A stretch of 64,000 bases of DNA from Acidobacteriota bacterium (GTDB lineage: Bacteria > Acidobacteriota > Terriglobia > Acidiferrales > UBA7541). Positions 42,732 through 50,872 of this stretch are shown in pieces. A program made the position numbers and the translations under genes. The notes under the pieces were generated by a model, which searched no databases, was not told the origin of the DNA, and saw only the letters and a list, made by a program, of their open reading frames with translations. The stretch's first letter is position 1, and every line of letters starts with the position of its first letter. Location of the stretch: positions 1 through 64,000 of the forward strand of contig JABCZK010000013.1 in the NCBI GenBank assembly GCA_013289695.1, read 5' to 3'.

Positions 42732-43268
42732 CTAGCGCCATCCTTCGCGTTCGCGCAGCGACGTGATGTGCGCCACGTGATGTTTTCCGTGCCACGCGTA
42801 CAGCGCGAGCGAATCGTCCAGCGAAAGCGGCTTCTCATGGTCCGGATGGCGGAACTTGCGCGACCACTCCGCCGGCCCCAGCGAGCGCAGCAGCAGCACC
42901 CAGCGTTTGTGCAAATTTTCCAGCAAGGCGAGCGACGGTTCGATGGCCGCCGTTCTGGCGTCTCCCAGTTCGGCCCACTTTGCTTCGTCGTAGGGCTTGA
43001 TCAATGGCAGCTCTTCGGTGAGCGCGAGTTTGAATCGCGTGTAGGCGTTCATGTGGCTGTCCGGAACGTGATGCACGACTTGGCGCACCGTCCATCCCTC
43101 GGGACGGTAGCGCGTATCCAGTTGCTCGGGCTTCAATCCCTTGAGGGCGTCGCTAAGCCGCGCGGGCGTTGCGGCAATCGCTTCAATGTATTCGCGACGC
43201 TGAGTGTCCGTCAGCGCCACCGTCGGACGTTGAAACTTTCCGATGGGAAATCGTAGATCCGGTCCCAT
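42732..43268 (-). CDS. DinB/YfiT-like putative metal-dependent hydrolase
   Basis: Four-helix-bundle protein of the DinB_2/YfiT family. Three His ligands of the metal site are visible as VRQVVHHVPDSHMNAYTRFK and AWHGKHHVAHI. 178 residues, normal for YfiT. Bacillus YfiT/BstA acts as a bacillithiol transferase; substrate here is unknown. GTG or ATG near 43268 (ATG used). It sits after the isc operon, 208 bp from iscX, so probably separate; that gap holds no gene I can support. Confidence 0.9.
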   Translation of the reverse strand: MGPDLRFPIGKFQRPTVALTDTQRREYIEAIAATPARLSDALKGLKPEQLDTRYRPEGWTVRQVVHHVPDSHMNAYTRFKLALTEELPLIKPYDEAKWAELGDARTAAIEPSLALLENLHKRWVLLLRSLGPAEWSRKFRHPDHEKPLSLDDSLALYAWHGKHHVAHITSLREREGWR

Positions 43269-43476
43269 GCTGATGCCTCCCGGCCGGCAGATTCAATCCG
43301 CCGAGTTCAATCGCGAAGACAAAAATCTACCACGCCGGCGCAATTTGGCGGATTGGATGCGGGGATTCGCGCATTCGATTCGATGGACAATTTGGACTGC
43401 TTCGAGATCAGCTGTGGAAGTGCGCGGGAAAGTACGCACGAAAGTTTGTGCAGACGAGGCCTGAGCAGAAACTGGA

Positions 43477-43692
43477 TTACTGGCTATCTTGAAATTCCTC
43501 GTGCCAGGCCATTTGAATCGCTTCGAGCTTTCCTTCGTTCGATAATTTCGGATCGCCGGTAAAGCCCGGAAGTTCGACAATCCATTTGTGCATGTCGGTG
43601 AAGCGCACGGTCAGTGGGTCCACGCCGGGATGTTTTTCCGCCAGCTGGATGCCGATTTCCTCGGCGTTGTCCCAATCAAACGTGTTCGGCAT
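43477..43692 (-). CDS. iscX: IscX, small acidic Fe-S assembly regulator
   Basis: 71 residues, the family length: MPNTFDWDNAEEIGIQLAEK, then HPGVDPLTVRFTDMHKWIVE and ending AWHEEFQDSQ. E. coli IscX binds IscS and iron and tunes cluster assembly. The longer frame to 43971 is antisense-shifted noise within the ferredoxin gene; the ATG at 43692 is chosen by homology. Last gene of the isc operon, 65 bp after fdx, the same order as in E. coli. Confidence 0.93.
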   Translation of the reverse strand: MPNTFDWDNAEEIGIQLAEKHPGVDPLTVRFTDMHKWIVELPGFTGDPKLSNEGKLEAIQMAWHEEFQDSQ

Positions 43693-43757
43693 TCTATCCC
43701 GCTTCTCCATACAGAATTTTCCGTCGGGCGCAGGCTGCCGCAGCGCAGCCGCTCGGA

Positions 43758-44171
43758 CTACTGATGCTCGGCTTCCTTCGCGTAATTCTTGTTCCACTCC
43801 GGAATCTCCACCACGATGTCCTTGCTTCCGTCCGGCACGCACTGGCAACCGAGGCGCGACTTCGGCGTCACACCCGGCGCCTCGTCCAACTGGTCCAGCT
43901 CCGCGTCGGTGGCTTCGTTGCAACTTTCCAGACCCTCGTGTACGATCACGTGGCACGTGGAGCACGCACACACGCCGCCGCAGGCGTGGTCCAGGCCCAT
44001 GTGGTAGCCCTGCGAAATGTCCAGGATGCTGCCCGGCAAGCCGTCGTGGCCGTAGGGAATTTTGTCGGGATCAATTTCGACGGTCTTCCCTTCCCTGACA
44101 AACGTCACCTTATATTTCTTCGTCGCGGGCGCGAACTTTGTTTCTTCAATATATGGATTCTTGCCGCCCAT
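43758..44171 (-). CDS. fdx: ISC-type 2Fe-2S ferredoxin
   Basis: Adrenodoxin-type ferredoxin that supplies electrons for cluster assembly. From the ATG at 44171 (GAGGAG 9 nt upstream) there are 137 residues. Ligands Cys64, Cys70, Cys73 in HACGGVCACSTCHVIV and Cys109 in RLGCQC; the extra Cys68 is at the place of the non-ligand Cys46 of E. coli Fdx (HACxxxCACTTC). An N-terminal extension of about 18 residues precedes the fold. Follows hscA by 101 bp. Confidence 0.94.
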   Translation of the reverse strand: MGGKNPYIEETKFAPATKKYKVTFVREGKTVEIDPDKIPYGHDGLPGSILDISQGYHMGLDHACGGVCACSTCHVIVHEGLESCNEATDAELDQLDEAPGVTPKSRLGCQCVPDGSKDIVVEIPEWNKNYAKEAEHQ

Positions 44172-44272
44172 GCTGTGCTGCTCCTCCCTCAACGCGCTCA
44201 TCACAAAATCAGAACGGTCGAGCGCCCAACTCCAAAACGGTCATCGCGAGCCAGCTATGCTCGCGCGCAAGT

Positions 44273-46114
44273 CTATACGTCGTCCAGTCGCTTGCCTTCG
44301 AACGCGGTCTGCAGCGCGCCATTCATCAGCACTTCGGCCAGATGCGCCGTAGCCGCGTTGATTTCGTCAATCCGGGTGCGCATCAATTTGTAATCGCCGC
44401 CCGCGAGCGCCGCGCGCAAATGCGCTTCCGAATCCGCGACTGCTTTTCGCTCCGCAGCTGAAATTTCCCGCGAGCGCGGGTCCGCCAGCGCTTTGTCGGT
44501 CGCCGCTAGGATCGTCTCCGCTTCGGTGCGTGCTTCGATCACCTGGCGCTCGGCAAAATCCTGCTCGGCATATTCGATGGATTCCTCGAGCATGCGTTCG
44601 ATCTCAGTATCGGAAAGGCCGTAGCTCGGCTGCACCTCGACGGTATGCTGCTCGCTGGTGCGCAGATCGCGCGCCGCCACTTGCAGAATGCCGTTGGCGT
44701 CAATCAGAAATTTCACTTCGATGCGCGCCAGGCCCGCGGGCCCGGGCGGAGTTTTCAGCTGGAAGCGCGCGAGCGAGCGGCAATCCTTGGCCAGTTCGCG
44801 TTCGCCTTGCAGCACGTGGACGTCAATGGCCGTCTGATTCTCGACTCCCGTGGTGAAAAGTTCCTGCGCGCTGGCGGGAATCGTGGAATTGCGCGGAATA
44901 ATTTTGGCGATGACGCCGCCCATGGTCTCAATGCCCAATGAAAGCGGCGTCACGTCCAGCAGCAGCATGGTCTTCACGCCGGTCTCGAGAATGTCCGCTT
45001 GCACGGCCGCGCCCAGCGCCACTACTTCGTCGGGGTCGAGCTCGCAATGCGGCGCGCGCTGGAAGTAATCGCCCACCGTCTTGCGCACCAGTGGAATACG
45101 CGTCGAGCCGCCTACCAGCACTACTTCGTCCATTTCTTGCGGCGCGAGTTTGGCATCGGCCAGCGCCATTTTCACGGGCGCCATGGTGCGCGCAATGATC
45201 GGACGAATCAGCTCCTCGAATTCTGCGCGGGTGATTTCGCGGACGTACATGCCTTTGGATTCCAGCGGATATTGCACGATGGTTCTTTGCGCCGAGGAAA
45301 GCTCGTGTTTGGCGCGAATCAGGCTCTTGCGCAGCGTCTGGATGGCTTCGCCGCGATGATCGAACTCCACGCCAAATTTTTCCCGGATTTCGCGGCGCGC
45401 CAGGTCCAGCAGCGCGTTGTCAATATCGTCGCCGCCCAGGTGCGTATCGCCGTTGGTCGCGAGCACCTGATAGATGTCGCCTTCGTTGGTGCTGATCAAT
45501 TTCAAGAGCGAAATGTCAAAGGTGCCGCCGCCGAAATCGTACACAGCGACGTGCCCGCGCTTTTGTTTGTGCAAGCCGTAAGCGAGCGCGGCAGCGGTCG
45601 GCTCGTTCACCAGGCGCAACACTTCGAGACCCGCGAGGCGGCCGGCATCTTTGGTGGCTTGGCGTTGCGCGTCGTTGAAATACGCCGGCACGGTGATCAC
45701 CGCGCGATCCACAGGCTCATTGAAATAAGCTTCGGCCCAGGATTTCAGTTCGCGCAGAATGTACGCGGAAATTTCCGGCGCGGTAAAACTTTTGTCGCCC
45801 AGCCGGACGCGGATCACGTTGTCGCTGCCGGGATCAATACGAAAAGGAAAAATCTTGAGTTCGTCCTGCACGTCGGCAACGCCGCGGCCCATCAGGCGTT
45901 TTACAGAATAAATGGTGCGCTCCGGCTGCGTCAGCAGCTTCGCACGCGCCGGTTCGCCCACAATCACCTTACCGTCGCGATCCACACTCACAACCGACGG
46001 GCACAAAGTCGAGCCGTACGGCCCCGGAATACACTTCGGCGACCCTGTTTGCGCGTCAAGATACGCGATCAGGCTGAATGTGGTACCCAGGTCAATTCCA
46101 ACTACGCGTCCCAT
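44273..46114 (-). CDS. hscA: HscA, Hsp70 chaperone for Fe-S cluster transfer
   Basis: ATPase that with HscB binds IscU and drives cluster release. Hsp70 motifs: [15 protein letters not shown] at the start, [51 protein letters not shown], and the substrate domain [18 protein letters not shown]. 613 residues is typical for HscA, and it lacks the acidic EEVD-like or long lid end of DnaK. It lies 6 bp after hscB. The HscA target LPPVK is present in the IscU encoded in the same operon. Confidence 0.96.
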   Translation of the reverse strand: MGRVVGIDLGTTFSLIAYLDAQTGSPKCIPGPYGSTLCPSVVSVDRDGKVIVGEPARAKLLTQPERTIYSVKRLMGRGVADVQDELKIFPFRIDPGSDNVIRVRLGDKSFTAPEISAYILRELKSWAEAYFNEPVDRAVITVPAYFNDAQRQATKDAGRLAGLEVLRLVNEPTAAALAYGLHKQKRGHVAVYDFGGGTFDISLLKLISTNEGDIYQVLATNGDTHLGGDDIDNALLDLARREIREKFGVEFDHRGEAIQTLRKSLIRAKHELSSAQRTIVQYPLESKGMYVREITRAEFEELIRPIIARTMAPVKMALADAKLAPQEMDEVVLVGGSTRIPLVRKTVGDYFQRAPHCELDPDEVVALGAAVQADILETGVKTMLLLDVTPLSLGIETMGGVIAKIIPRNSTIPASAQELFTTGVENQTAIDVHVLQGERELAKDCRSLARFQLKTPPGPAGLARIEVKFLIDANGILQVAARDLRTSEQHTVEVQPSYGLSDTEIERMLEESIEYAEQDFAERQVIEARTEAETILAATDKALADPRSREISAAERKAVADSEAHLRAALAGGDYKLMRTRIDEINAATAHLAEVLMNGALQTAFEGKRLDDV

Positions 46115-46120
46115 CGCTCG

Positions 46121-46825
46121 TTAGCTCCCAAGTTCTTTCGCCACGCCCGCCACTAGATTCCGAATGTACGCACGGCGATTCAGCGTTTCGTTCATGCGCG
46201 CGAGCAAAGCTTGCTTCTTCGATTCATCGCCGCCGAAATCAACCGCGGCGTCCCACTCGCGGCCGAGCGCGGCAAGTTCCGTATCCACGTCGTCAAGACC
46301 TTCCTGAAAATTTTGCTGCGCCGCTTCCAGCCGGCCCTGCAAGGCCGCCACGTCGCCTCCCGCAGCCCGCGCGTCGCGCAGCTCATCGAGCGACTCGTTC
46401 AATTCGAAAACTTCCTCGAGCAATTCGGGCGGCGCCTGCTGCCTAGTGGTGCCTTCCTTGCGCACGCCGAGGTGTTCAAGCAAGTATTCGACGCGCGCGA
46501 TCGGATCGCGCAACGTGCGATACGCATCGTTCAACTGCGAGGAGCGTTCCAGCGACAAATTCCGTTCGAACTCGCTCGCGCGCACAAAATTATCCGGATG
46601 CAGCTTCCAGCTGAGCATATGAAACTGGCCTTCGAGCGAGGCTGGTTCGATGGTCAGCTTCTGTGGCAGTCCGAAAAACGCGAAGTAACTGGCGCCCGCC
46701 GGCAGCGGCTGCACTTTTCCGCAAGCCGCGCAAAAATGCGCGCCGGTGACTGCGGCGCGGCAATTCCAGCAGCTGGTGACCGGTATGCCCTCGGTCTGCG
46801 CATCTTGGGATCGTATGACGCTCAT
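46121..46825 (-). CDS. hscB: HscB co-chaperone with N-terminal zinc ribbon
   Basis: J-protein that brings IscU to HscA. From the ATG at 46825, Cys19/22 and Cys32/35 (CWNC and CAAC) make a four-cysteine zinc ribbon, a feature of eukaryotic HSC20 that E. coli HscB lacks. The J domain has SYFAFFGLPQKLTIEPA and the invariant HPD at 76-78 (LHPDNF), then the C-terminal three-helix IscU-binding part (LEEVFELNESLDELRDARAA). 234 residues against 171 in E. coli. The frame opens at GTG 46849; the start is not settled. 6 bp before hscA. Confidence 0.93.
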   Translation of the reverse strand: MSVIRSQDAQTEGIPVTSCWNCRAAVTGAHFCAACGKVQPLPAGASYFAFFGLPQKLTIEPASLEGQFHMLSWKLHPDNFVRASEFERNLSLERSSQLNDAYRTLRDPIARVEYLLEHLGVRKEGTTRQQAPPELLEEVFELNESLDELRDARAAGGDVAALQGRLEAAQQNFQEGLDDVDTELAALGREWDAAVDFGGDESKKQALLARMNETLNRRAYIRNLVAGVAKELGS

Positions 46826-46937
46826 GGGTCTGGTCTCGTCCGGGCGCACCCCCGAGGGAAGAAGAGCGCGATTGGCACTGGAGAGAAACGCCTCAGGTCA
46901 ACGCGAAACGCATACCACTTACATTCTGCTACCCAGC

Positions 46938-47267
46938 TCAGGCAGTGAACGAACTACCGCACCCGCAACTCCGCGCCGCCTGGGGATTCTGGAAGACGAA
47001 GCCCTGCTTCATCAGGTCCTCGTGATAATCCAGCGTGGTGTCGTGAAGATAGAGATAACTCTTCGGGTCCACAAAAATGCGCGCGCCGTTTTCTTCGAAC
47101 ACTTTGTCGCGATTGCGCGCCTCGGTATCCAGACGCATCGCGTAGCTGAGCCCTGAACATCCGCCCCCCTGCACGCCCACGCGGAGTCCGCCGGACTCGG
47201 CCGGGACGCCTTCTTTTTGCAGCAGCTCGCGAATTTTTACAGCAGCTTTTTCGGATACATGAATCAT
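46938..47267 (-). CDS. iscA: IscA-type A-type Fe-S carrier
   Basis: Carries iron or an Fe-S cluster to target proteins. The 109 residues show VSEKAAVKIRELLQKEG and the three cluster cysteines, GGGCSGLSYAM and SCGCGSSF at the end. ErpA cannot be excluded, but the operon favours IscA. ATG 47267 is used over a TTG at 47291. 73 bp after iscU and 112 bp before hscB. Confidence 0.94.
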   Translation of the reverse strand: MIHVSEKAAVKIRELLQKEGVPAESGGLRVGVQGGGCSGLSYAMRLDTEARNRDKVFEENGARIFVDPKSYLYLHDTTLDYHEDLMKQGFVFQNPQAARSCGCGSSFTA

Positions 47268-47340
47268 GGTCGTTGTCCCGTTTACGTCCAAAACCGCGCA
47301 CGAATCGCCATGCGCGGCGCGGCAGCAAACAGATTGCGGG

Positions 47341-47766
47341 TTAGTTGTGCGCTGACGCGGTTTCCGCGGGCTTCAAGTCCGCTTCGCCCTGCTTCTTCTT
47401 CCAATCGCCCAAGGCGGCCTTGATGGCGTCTTCGGCCAGCACGGAACAGTGAATCTTCACCGGCGGCAGCGCCAGTTCACGGACAATGTCCGTGTTCTTG
47501 ATGGCCAGCGCTTCCTCGACTGTCTTGCCCTTCACCCATTCGGTGGCCAGGGAAGAACTCGCAATCGCCGAACCGCAACCGAAGGTCTTGAACTTGGCCT
47601 CTTCGATCACGCGCGTTTGCGGATTCACTTTCATTTGCAGCTTCATCACGTCGCCGCATTCCGGCGCGCCCACCAGACCTGTACCCACGTTCGGATCGGC
47701 CTTATCCAACGAGCCGACGTTGCGCGGGTGATTGTAATGCTCAATTACTTTATCGCTATACGCCAT
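47341..47766 (-). CDS. iscU: IscU scaffold for Fe-S cluster assembly
   Basis: Scaffold on which sulfur from IscS and iron combine. MAYSDKVIEHYNHPRNVGSL leads to cluster ligands in APECGDVMKL (Cys and Asp), KTFGCGSAIASSSLATE and KIHCSVLAEDAIKAA, and the HscA-binding motif LPPVK. 141 residues; E. coli IscU has 128, the extra part is a Lys/Glu-rich tail. Its ATG overlaps by one base the stop of the small gene orf99 (TAATG), which differs from the iscS-iscU order usually seen. Confidence 0.97.
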   Translation of the reverse strand: MAYSDKVIEHYNHPRNVGSLDKADPNVGTGLVGAPECGDVMKLQMKVNPQTRVIEEAKFKTFGCGSAIASSSLATEWVKGKTVEEALAIKNTDIVRELALPPVKIHCSVLAEDAIKAALGDWKKKQGEADLKPAETASAHN

Positions 47767-48065
47767 TAGTTGATTCTCCTCTTCATGGTAACGCTGCTAT
47801 CCAGCCCTTCTTCTGCAATCACTCGATCCGACAAAGTCACGTGCGCGATGGATGCCGAGCGTCCGGCGCAAACTTCCTCCAGCGTCCGCACCACCACTTC
47901 CTCGCGCAATTTCAGAAACTCCAAAAACCCTGCCAATTCTTCCAGGTCACGAAAGCGCCGCGAGTTGCACGCGCCGCCATCTACGTTAGGAGCGAAAAAT
48001 ACGTCAAATACCGGGGTGCTGCCGCTGAACGTTCGATGTACGCCGACTGTGCCTTCGTAGATCAC
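47766..48065 (-). CDS. Unrecognised 99-residue protein between iscS and iscU
   Basis: I do not recognise a family. The frame from GTG 48065 is preceded by a run of G (GGGGGG, 3 nt before the start). It has a beta-like N-half (YEGTVGVHRTFSGSTPVFDV, FFAPNVDGGACNSRRF) and a helical C-half (DLEELAGFLEFLKLREEVVV), with cysteines at 33 and 66. No signal peptide. Its stop overlaps the iscU ATG by one base and its start is 23 bp after iscS, so it is translated within the isc transcript and may act in cluster assembly. That role is inference from position only. Confidence 0.75.
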   Translation of the reverse strand: MIYEGTVGVHRTFSGSTPVFDVFFAPNVDGGACNSRRFRDLEELAGFLEFLKLREEVVVRTLEEVCAGRSASIAHVTLSDRVIAEEGLDSSVTMKRRIN

Positions 48066-48087
48066 GTTCCCCCCTTTAAGACGATTT

Positions 48088-49314
48088 TTATTCCGCTGCC
48101 ACCTGCCACTTCATTTTGCTGACGTCCACTCCCTCTTTAGCCATTTCGTACAGAGGTGAAAGTTCACGCAAGCGCGATACGGTTTCGACGACGCGATCCG
48201 CAACGTAATCCACTTCTTCTTCCGTGTTGAAGCGTCCCAGGCCGAAACGAATGGAAGTGTGCGCCAGATCCTCGCCCACGCCCAGGGCCTTCAGCACGTA
48301 GCTGGGTTCCAAAGTCGCCGAAGTGCAAGCCGAGCCGCTGGACACCGCGATGTCGTTGATGCCCATCAGCAGCGATTCGCCTTCGACGTACGCGAAGCTG
48401 ATATTGATATTGTGCGGCAGACGGTGCTCCATCGAACCGTTGATGAACGTCTCATCCAGCCGCGACATGATGGACTCTCTCAGACGTTCGCGGAGCTTGA
48501 ACAGCTGCTCGCTTTCCTGCGCCATTTCCTGACCGCAGAGTTCGCAAGCCTTGCCCAGACCGACGATTCCCGGCACATTCAGCGTGCCGGAACGCATGCC
48601 GCGTTCGTGCCCGCCGCCATCAATCTGCGCGGCGAGTTGCACGCGGGGATTCTTGCGGCGCACGTACAACGCGCCTACGCCCTTCGGCCCGTAAATTTTG
48701 TGCGCGGAGATGGACATCAAATCAATTCCGTCCTTCTGCACGTCCACCGGAATCTTGCCCACGGCCTGCACGCCATCCACGTGGAAGAAGACGCCCTTCT
48801 CTTTCGCGATTTTGCCGATTTCCGCGATGGGCTGCACTACGCCGATCTCGTTATTCGCGTACATGATCGAAATCAGAATTGTTTTCGGACTGATCGCCTT
48901 GCGCAGCTCGTCCAGGCTGATACGGCCGTCCTTATGCACGGCCAGGTAGGTCACTTCGTAGCCGTTTTTCTCCAGGCGCTTACAAGTATCCAGCGTCGCC
49001 TTGTGCTCGGTGACCTGCGTGATGATGTGATTGCCCTTCTCGCGATACATTTCGGCGACGCCCTTGATCGCCAGGTTCGTGGATTCGGTGGCGCCGCTGG
49101 TGAACACAATCTCTTTGGGCGTGGCGTTGATCAGCTTGGCGATTTGGCCGCGCGCATTTTCCACCGCCTCTTCCGCCTTCCAGCCGTATTCATGGTTGCG
49201 GCTGGCCGCGTTGCCGTACTTGTCCGTAAAATAAGGAACCATGGCCTCAACGACGCGCGGATCCACCTGCGTGGTCGCGTGATTATCAAAATAAATCGGA
49301 AGCTTGATCGCCAT
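48088..49314 (-). CDS. iscS: IscS cysteine desulfurase
   Basis: PLP enzyme that takes sulfur from cysteine for Fe-S clusters and other thio-cofactors. Motifs: [35 protein letters not shown], the PLP Lys in [29 protein letters not shown], and the catalytic Cys loop [17 protein letters not shown]. 408 residues, class I. ATG 49314 with GAGGAG upstream; an ATG 15 nt earlier is the alternative. Presumably serves also tRNA thiolation and molybdopterin (see moaD-moaE). Confidence 0.96.
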   Translation of the reverse strand: MAIKLPIYFDNHATTQVDPRVVEAMVPYFTDKYGNAASRNHEYGWKAEEAVENARGQIAKLINATPKEIVFTSGATESTNLAIKGVAEMYREKGNHIITQVTEHKATLDTCKRLEKNGYEVTYLAVHKDGRISLDELRKAISPKTILISIMYANNEIGVVQPIAEIGKIAKEKGVFFHVDGVQAVGKIPVDVQKDGIDLMSISAHKIYGPKGVGALYVRRKNPRVQLAAQIDGGGHERGMRSGTLNVPGIVGLGKACELCGQEMAQESEQLFKLRERLRESIMSRLDETFINGSMEHRLPHNINISFAYVEGESLLMGINDIAVSSGSACTSATLEPSYVLKALGVGEDLAHTSIRFGLGRFNTEEEVDYVADRVVETVSRLRELSPLYEMAKEGVDVSKMKWQVAAE

Positions 49315-49487
49315 TCTCTGTCTCCTCAATCCCCGTTCAGTGTTTGTTGCCGCCAGCCCATGTAACGCTGCCGCAAAGCTTGTTTCGATCTTTCTCTGAC
49401 GATGCGATCAGCATCGTCATCCTGAGGCCGACGCCTTGGCTGCAAGCCGGCCGGAGGAACTCTCCCGCACTTCCGCGCGCCGTCCCC

Positions 49488-49925
49488 TCAGACTCGCAAC
49501 TCAACCATCTCCGAAAGCGGCGCCGCATCCGCCATCTGCGAAATCGTGACCTTGCCAAGTACTTCCAGAATGCTGTCATTCACTCGGCGCAGCGGTTCGC
49601 GAATCGAGCAGGTCGTCGTCACGTCGCACGCTCCCCGCGAAGTCACGCAGGAAGTAATGAACAGCGGCCCGTCGATCGCCTTGATCACATCCAGCGCCGA
49701 GATCAGCGAAGCATCGCGTCCCAGCGTGTAGCCGCCGCCCGCACCGTGCCGCGCTGCGACCAGCCCTACCTTCGCCAGTTTCTGCAGCACTTTGGCCATC
49801 AGCGGCGTGGACATCTTATACAGCTCGGCGATGTCTCCCGCACTGCATGACCCGCGCCCGTTGTGCATCGCCAAATGTTTCAGCGCGATCAAACCGTAGT
49901 CTGCCTTCTTCGATAGCTTCATCAT
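49488..49925 (-). CDS. iscR: IscR, Rrf2-family Fe-S regulator
   Basis: Winged-helix regulator that senses Fe-S status. The HTH part is MKLSKKADYGLIALKHLA and MSTPLMAKVLQKLAKVGLV with GAGGGYTLGRD. The three cluster cysteines are present: Cys93, Cys100, Cys106 (CVTSRGACDVTTTC), spaced x6-x5 versus x5-x5 in E. coli. 145 residues. Two adjacent ATGs at 49925 and 49922 are possible starts. 173 bp separate it from iscS. A palindromic operator lies 7-31 nt upstream, so autorepression is likely. Confidence 0.94.
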   Translation of the reverse strand: MMKLSKKADYGLIALKHLAMHNGRGSCSAGDIAELYKMSTPLMAKVLQKLAKVGLVAARHGAGGGYTLGRDASLISALDVIKAIDGPLFITSCVTSRGACDVTTTCSIREPLRRVNDSILEVLGKVTISQMADAAPLSEMVELRV

Positions 49926-49931
49926 AGATGC

Positions 49932-49956
49932 ATATGCGACTGATACGGTCGCATAT
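49932..49956. promoter_or_regulatory. Candidate IscR operator (9-7-9 palindrome)
   Basis: ATATGCGAC (49932-49940) and its exact reverse complement GTCGCATAT (49948-49956), 7 bp apart: 25 bp in total, the size of known Rrf2/IscR sites. It lies 7-31 nt before the iscR start and covers the predicted transcription start, which suits repression. The sequence differs from E. coli type 1 and type 2 boxes. Confidence 0.75.
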
Positions 49957-49958
49957 AG

Positions 49959-49988
49959 ATTCTAAGCTCTCCCAGCAGGCAAAGTCAA
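49959..49988 (-). promoter_or_regulatory. Candidate sigma-70 promoter of the isc operon
   Basis: On the minus strand TTGACT (49983-49988), an 18-bp spacer, TAGAAT (49959-49964); transcription would start near 49952, inside the palindrome. Each box has 5 of 6 consensus bases. Confidence 0.65.
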
Positions 49989-50298
49989 GCCACGCCTGTT
50001 GCCACAACTCCAGCCAGCGCAATACGTTACACAACGACCATTTTAGTCGTACTGGTCAACGCCCAAGGGTCAAACGGGGCAAATACCGCCCCGAACGGCA
50101 GCTTGCGCGCGTTAAACGGCTCGAGCGAGAGCGCGCCGGGCCGCCGATTTTTCAGCAAGGGCGTCCGGGCGAACCGCAGGGGCACAGCCAAGCATGACCT
50201 CTGTATCGATTCCGCGTGCATTGACTTACTGCGCCACCGCCATGCCCGGATTTTTCTGGCCGCAGCAAAGGAATTTCTAGGTTAGAATCGCGTATCGA
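49989..50298. other. Intergenic region between iscR and coaD
   Basis: 310 bp between divergent genes with no convincing gene. It must contain the coaD promoter; a TAGAAT at 50283-50288 lacks a good -35 box. No repeats of note. Confidence 0.4.
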
Positions 50299-50796
50299 AT
50301 GGATTCCGGCGCCTCCAGACCCGTCACTGCGATCTATCCCGGTTCGTTTGATCCGGTTACTAATGGCCATCTGGACCTGATTACCCGCGCGTCCAATATA
50401 TTTGACAAGCTGGTCGTCGCCGTCGCGCACAATATGGAGAAGGATCCGCTGTTCACCGAAAAAGAGCGCGTGGAGATGCTGGAGACCGCGACGTTTAAGT
50501 GGGTGAACGTGGAGATTGATGTGTTCGACGGCCTGCTGATGGACTACGCGCGTGCGAAAAAGGCCAGTGTGATCGTGCGCGGCATCCGCGCCGTCTCCGA
50601 CTACGAGTTCGAACTGCAGATGGCCATGATGAACCGCAAAATCGAGCCGGACATCGAAACGGTCTTCATGCTGCCGGCCGAGCAGTACAGCTATCTAAGT
50701 TCGCGGCTGGTGAAAGAACTGGCGCGGTTCGGCGGTTCTACCAAGGATTTTGTTCCGCCGCTGGTGCAGGAGCGGCTGAGCGCCAAATTTAAGTAA
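50299..50796 (+). CDS. coaD: Phosphopantetheine adenylyltransferase
   Basis: Transfers AMP to 4'-phosphopantetheine in coenzyme A synthesis. Motifs: AIYPGSFDPVTNGHLDLITR (T/HxGH) and the C-terminal ISSTLVRE-type site reading SYLSSRLVKELARFGG; also RGIRAVSDYEFELQMAMMNR. 165 residues, normal. ATG 50299 is 10-15 nt after the weak -10. 76 bp before the aminotransferase gene, likely co-transcribed. Confidence 0.97.
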   Translation: MDSGASRPVTAIYPGSFDPVTNGHLDLITRASNIFDKLVVAVAHNMEKDPLFTEKERVEMLETATFKWVNVEIDVFDGLLMDYARAKKASVIVRGIRAVSDYEFELQMAMMNRKIEPDIETVFMLPAEQYSYLSSRLVKELARFGGSTKDFVPPLVQERLSAKFK

Positions 50797-50872
50797 CCGG
50801 TTTAAGCGGGAGTCGCGCGGCGCTGTTAACCGCGCGGAATTTTCGCGGCACCTACGAACTGGGGAGCGTGTG

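Noticed and set aside
44999..46156. Plus-strand frame (385 residues) opposite hscA
   Set aside because: Antisense shadow, His/Arg/Ala-rich; hscA motifs on the minus strand are complete.
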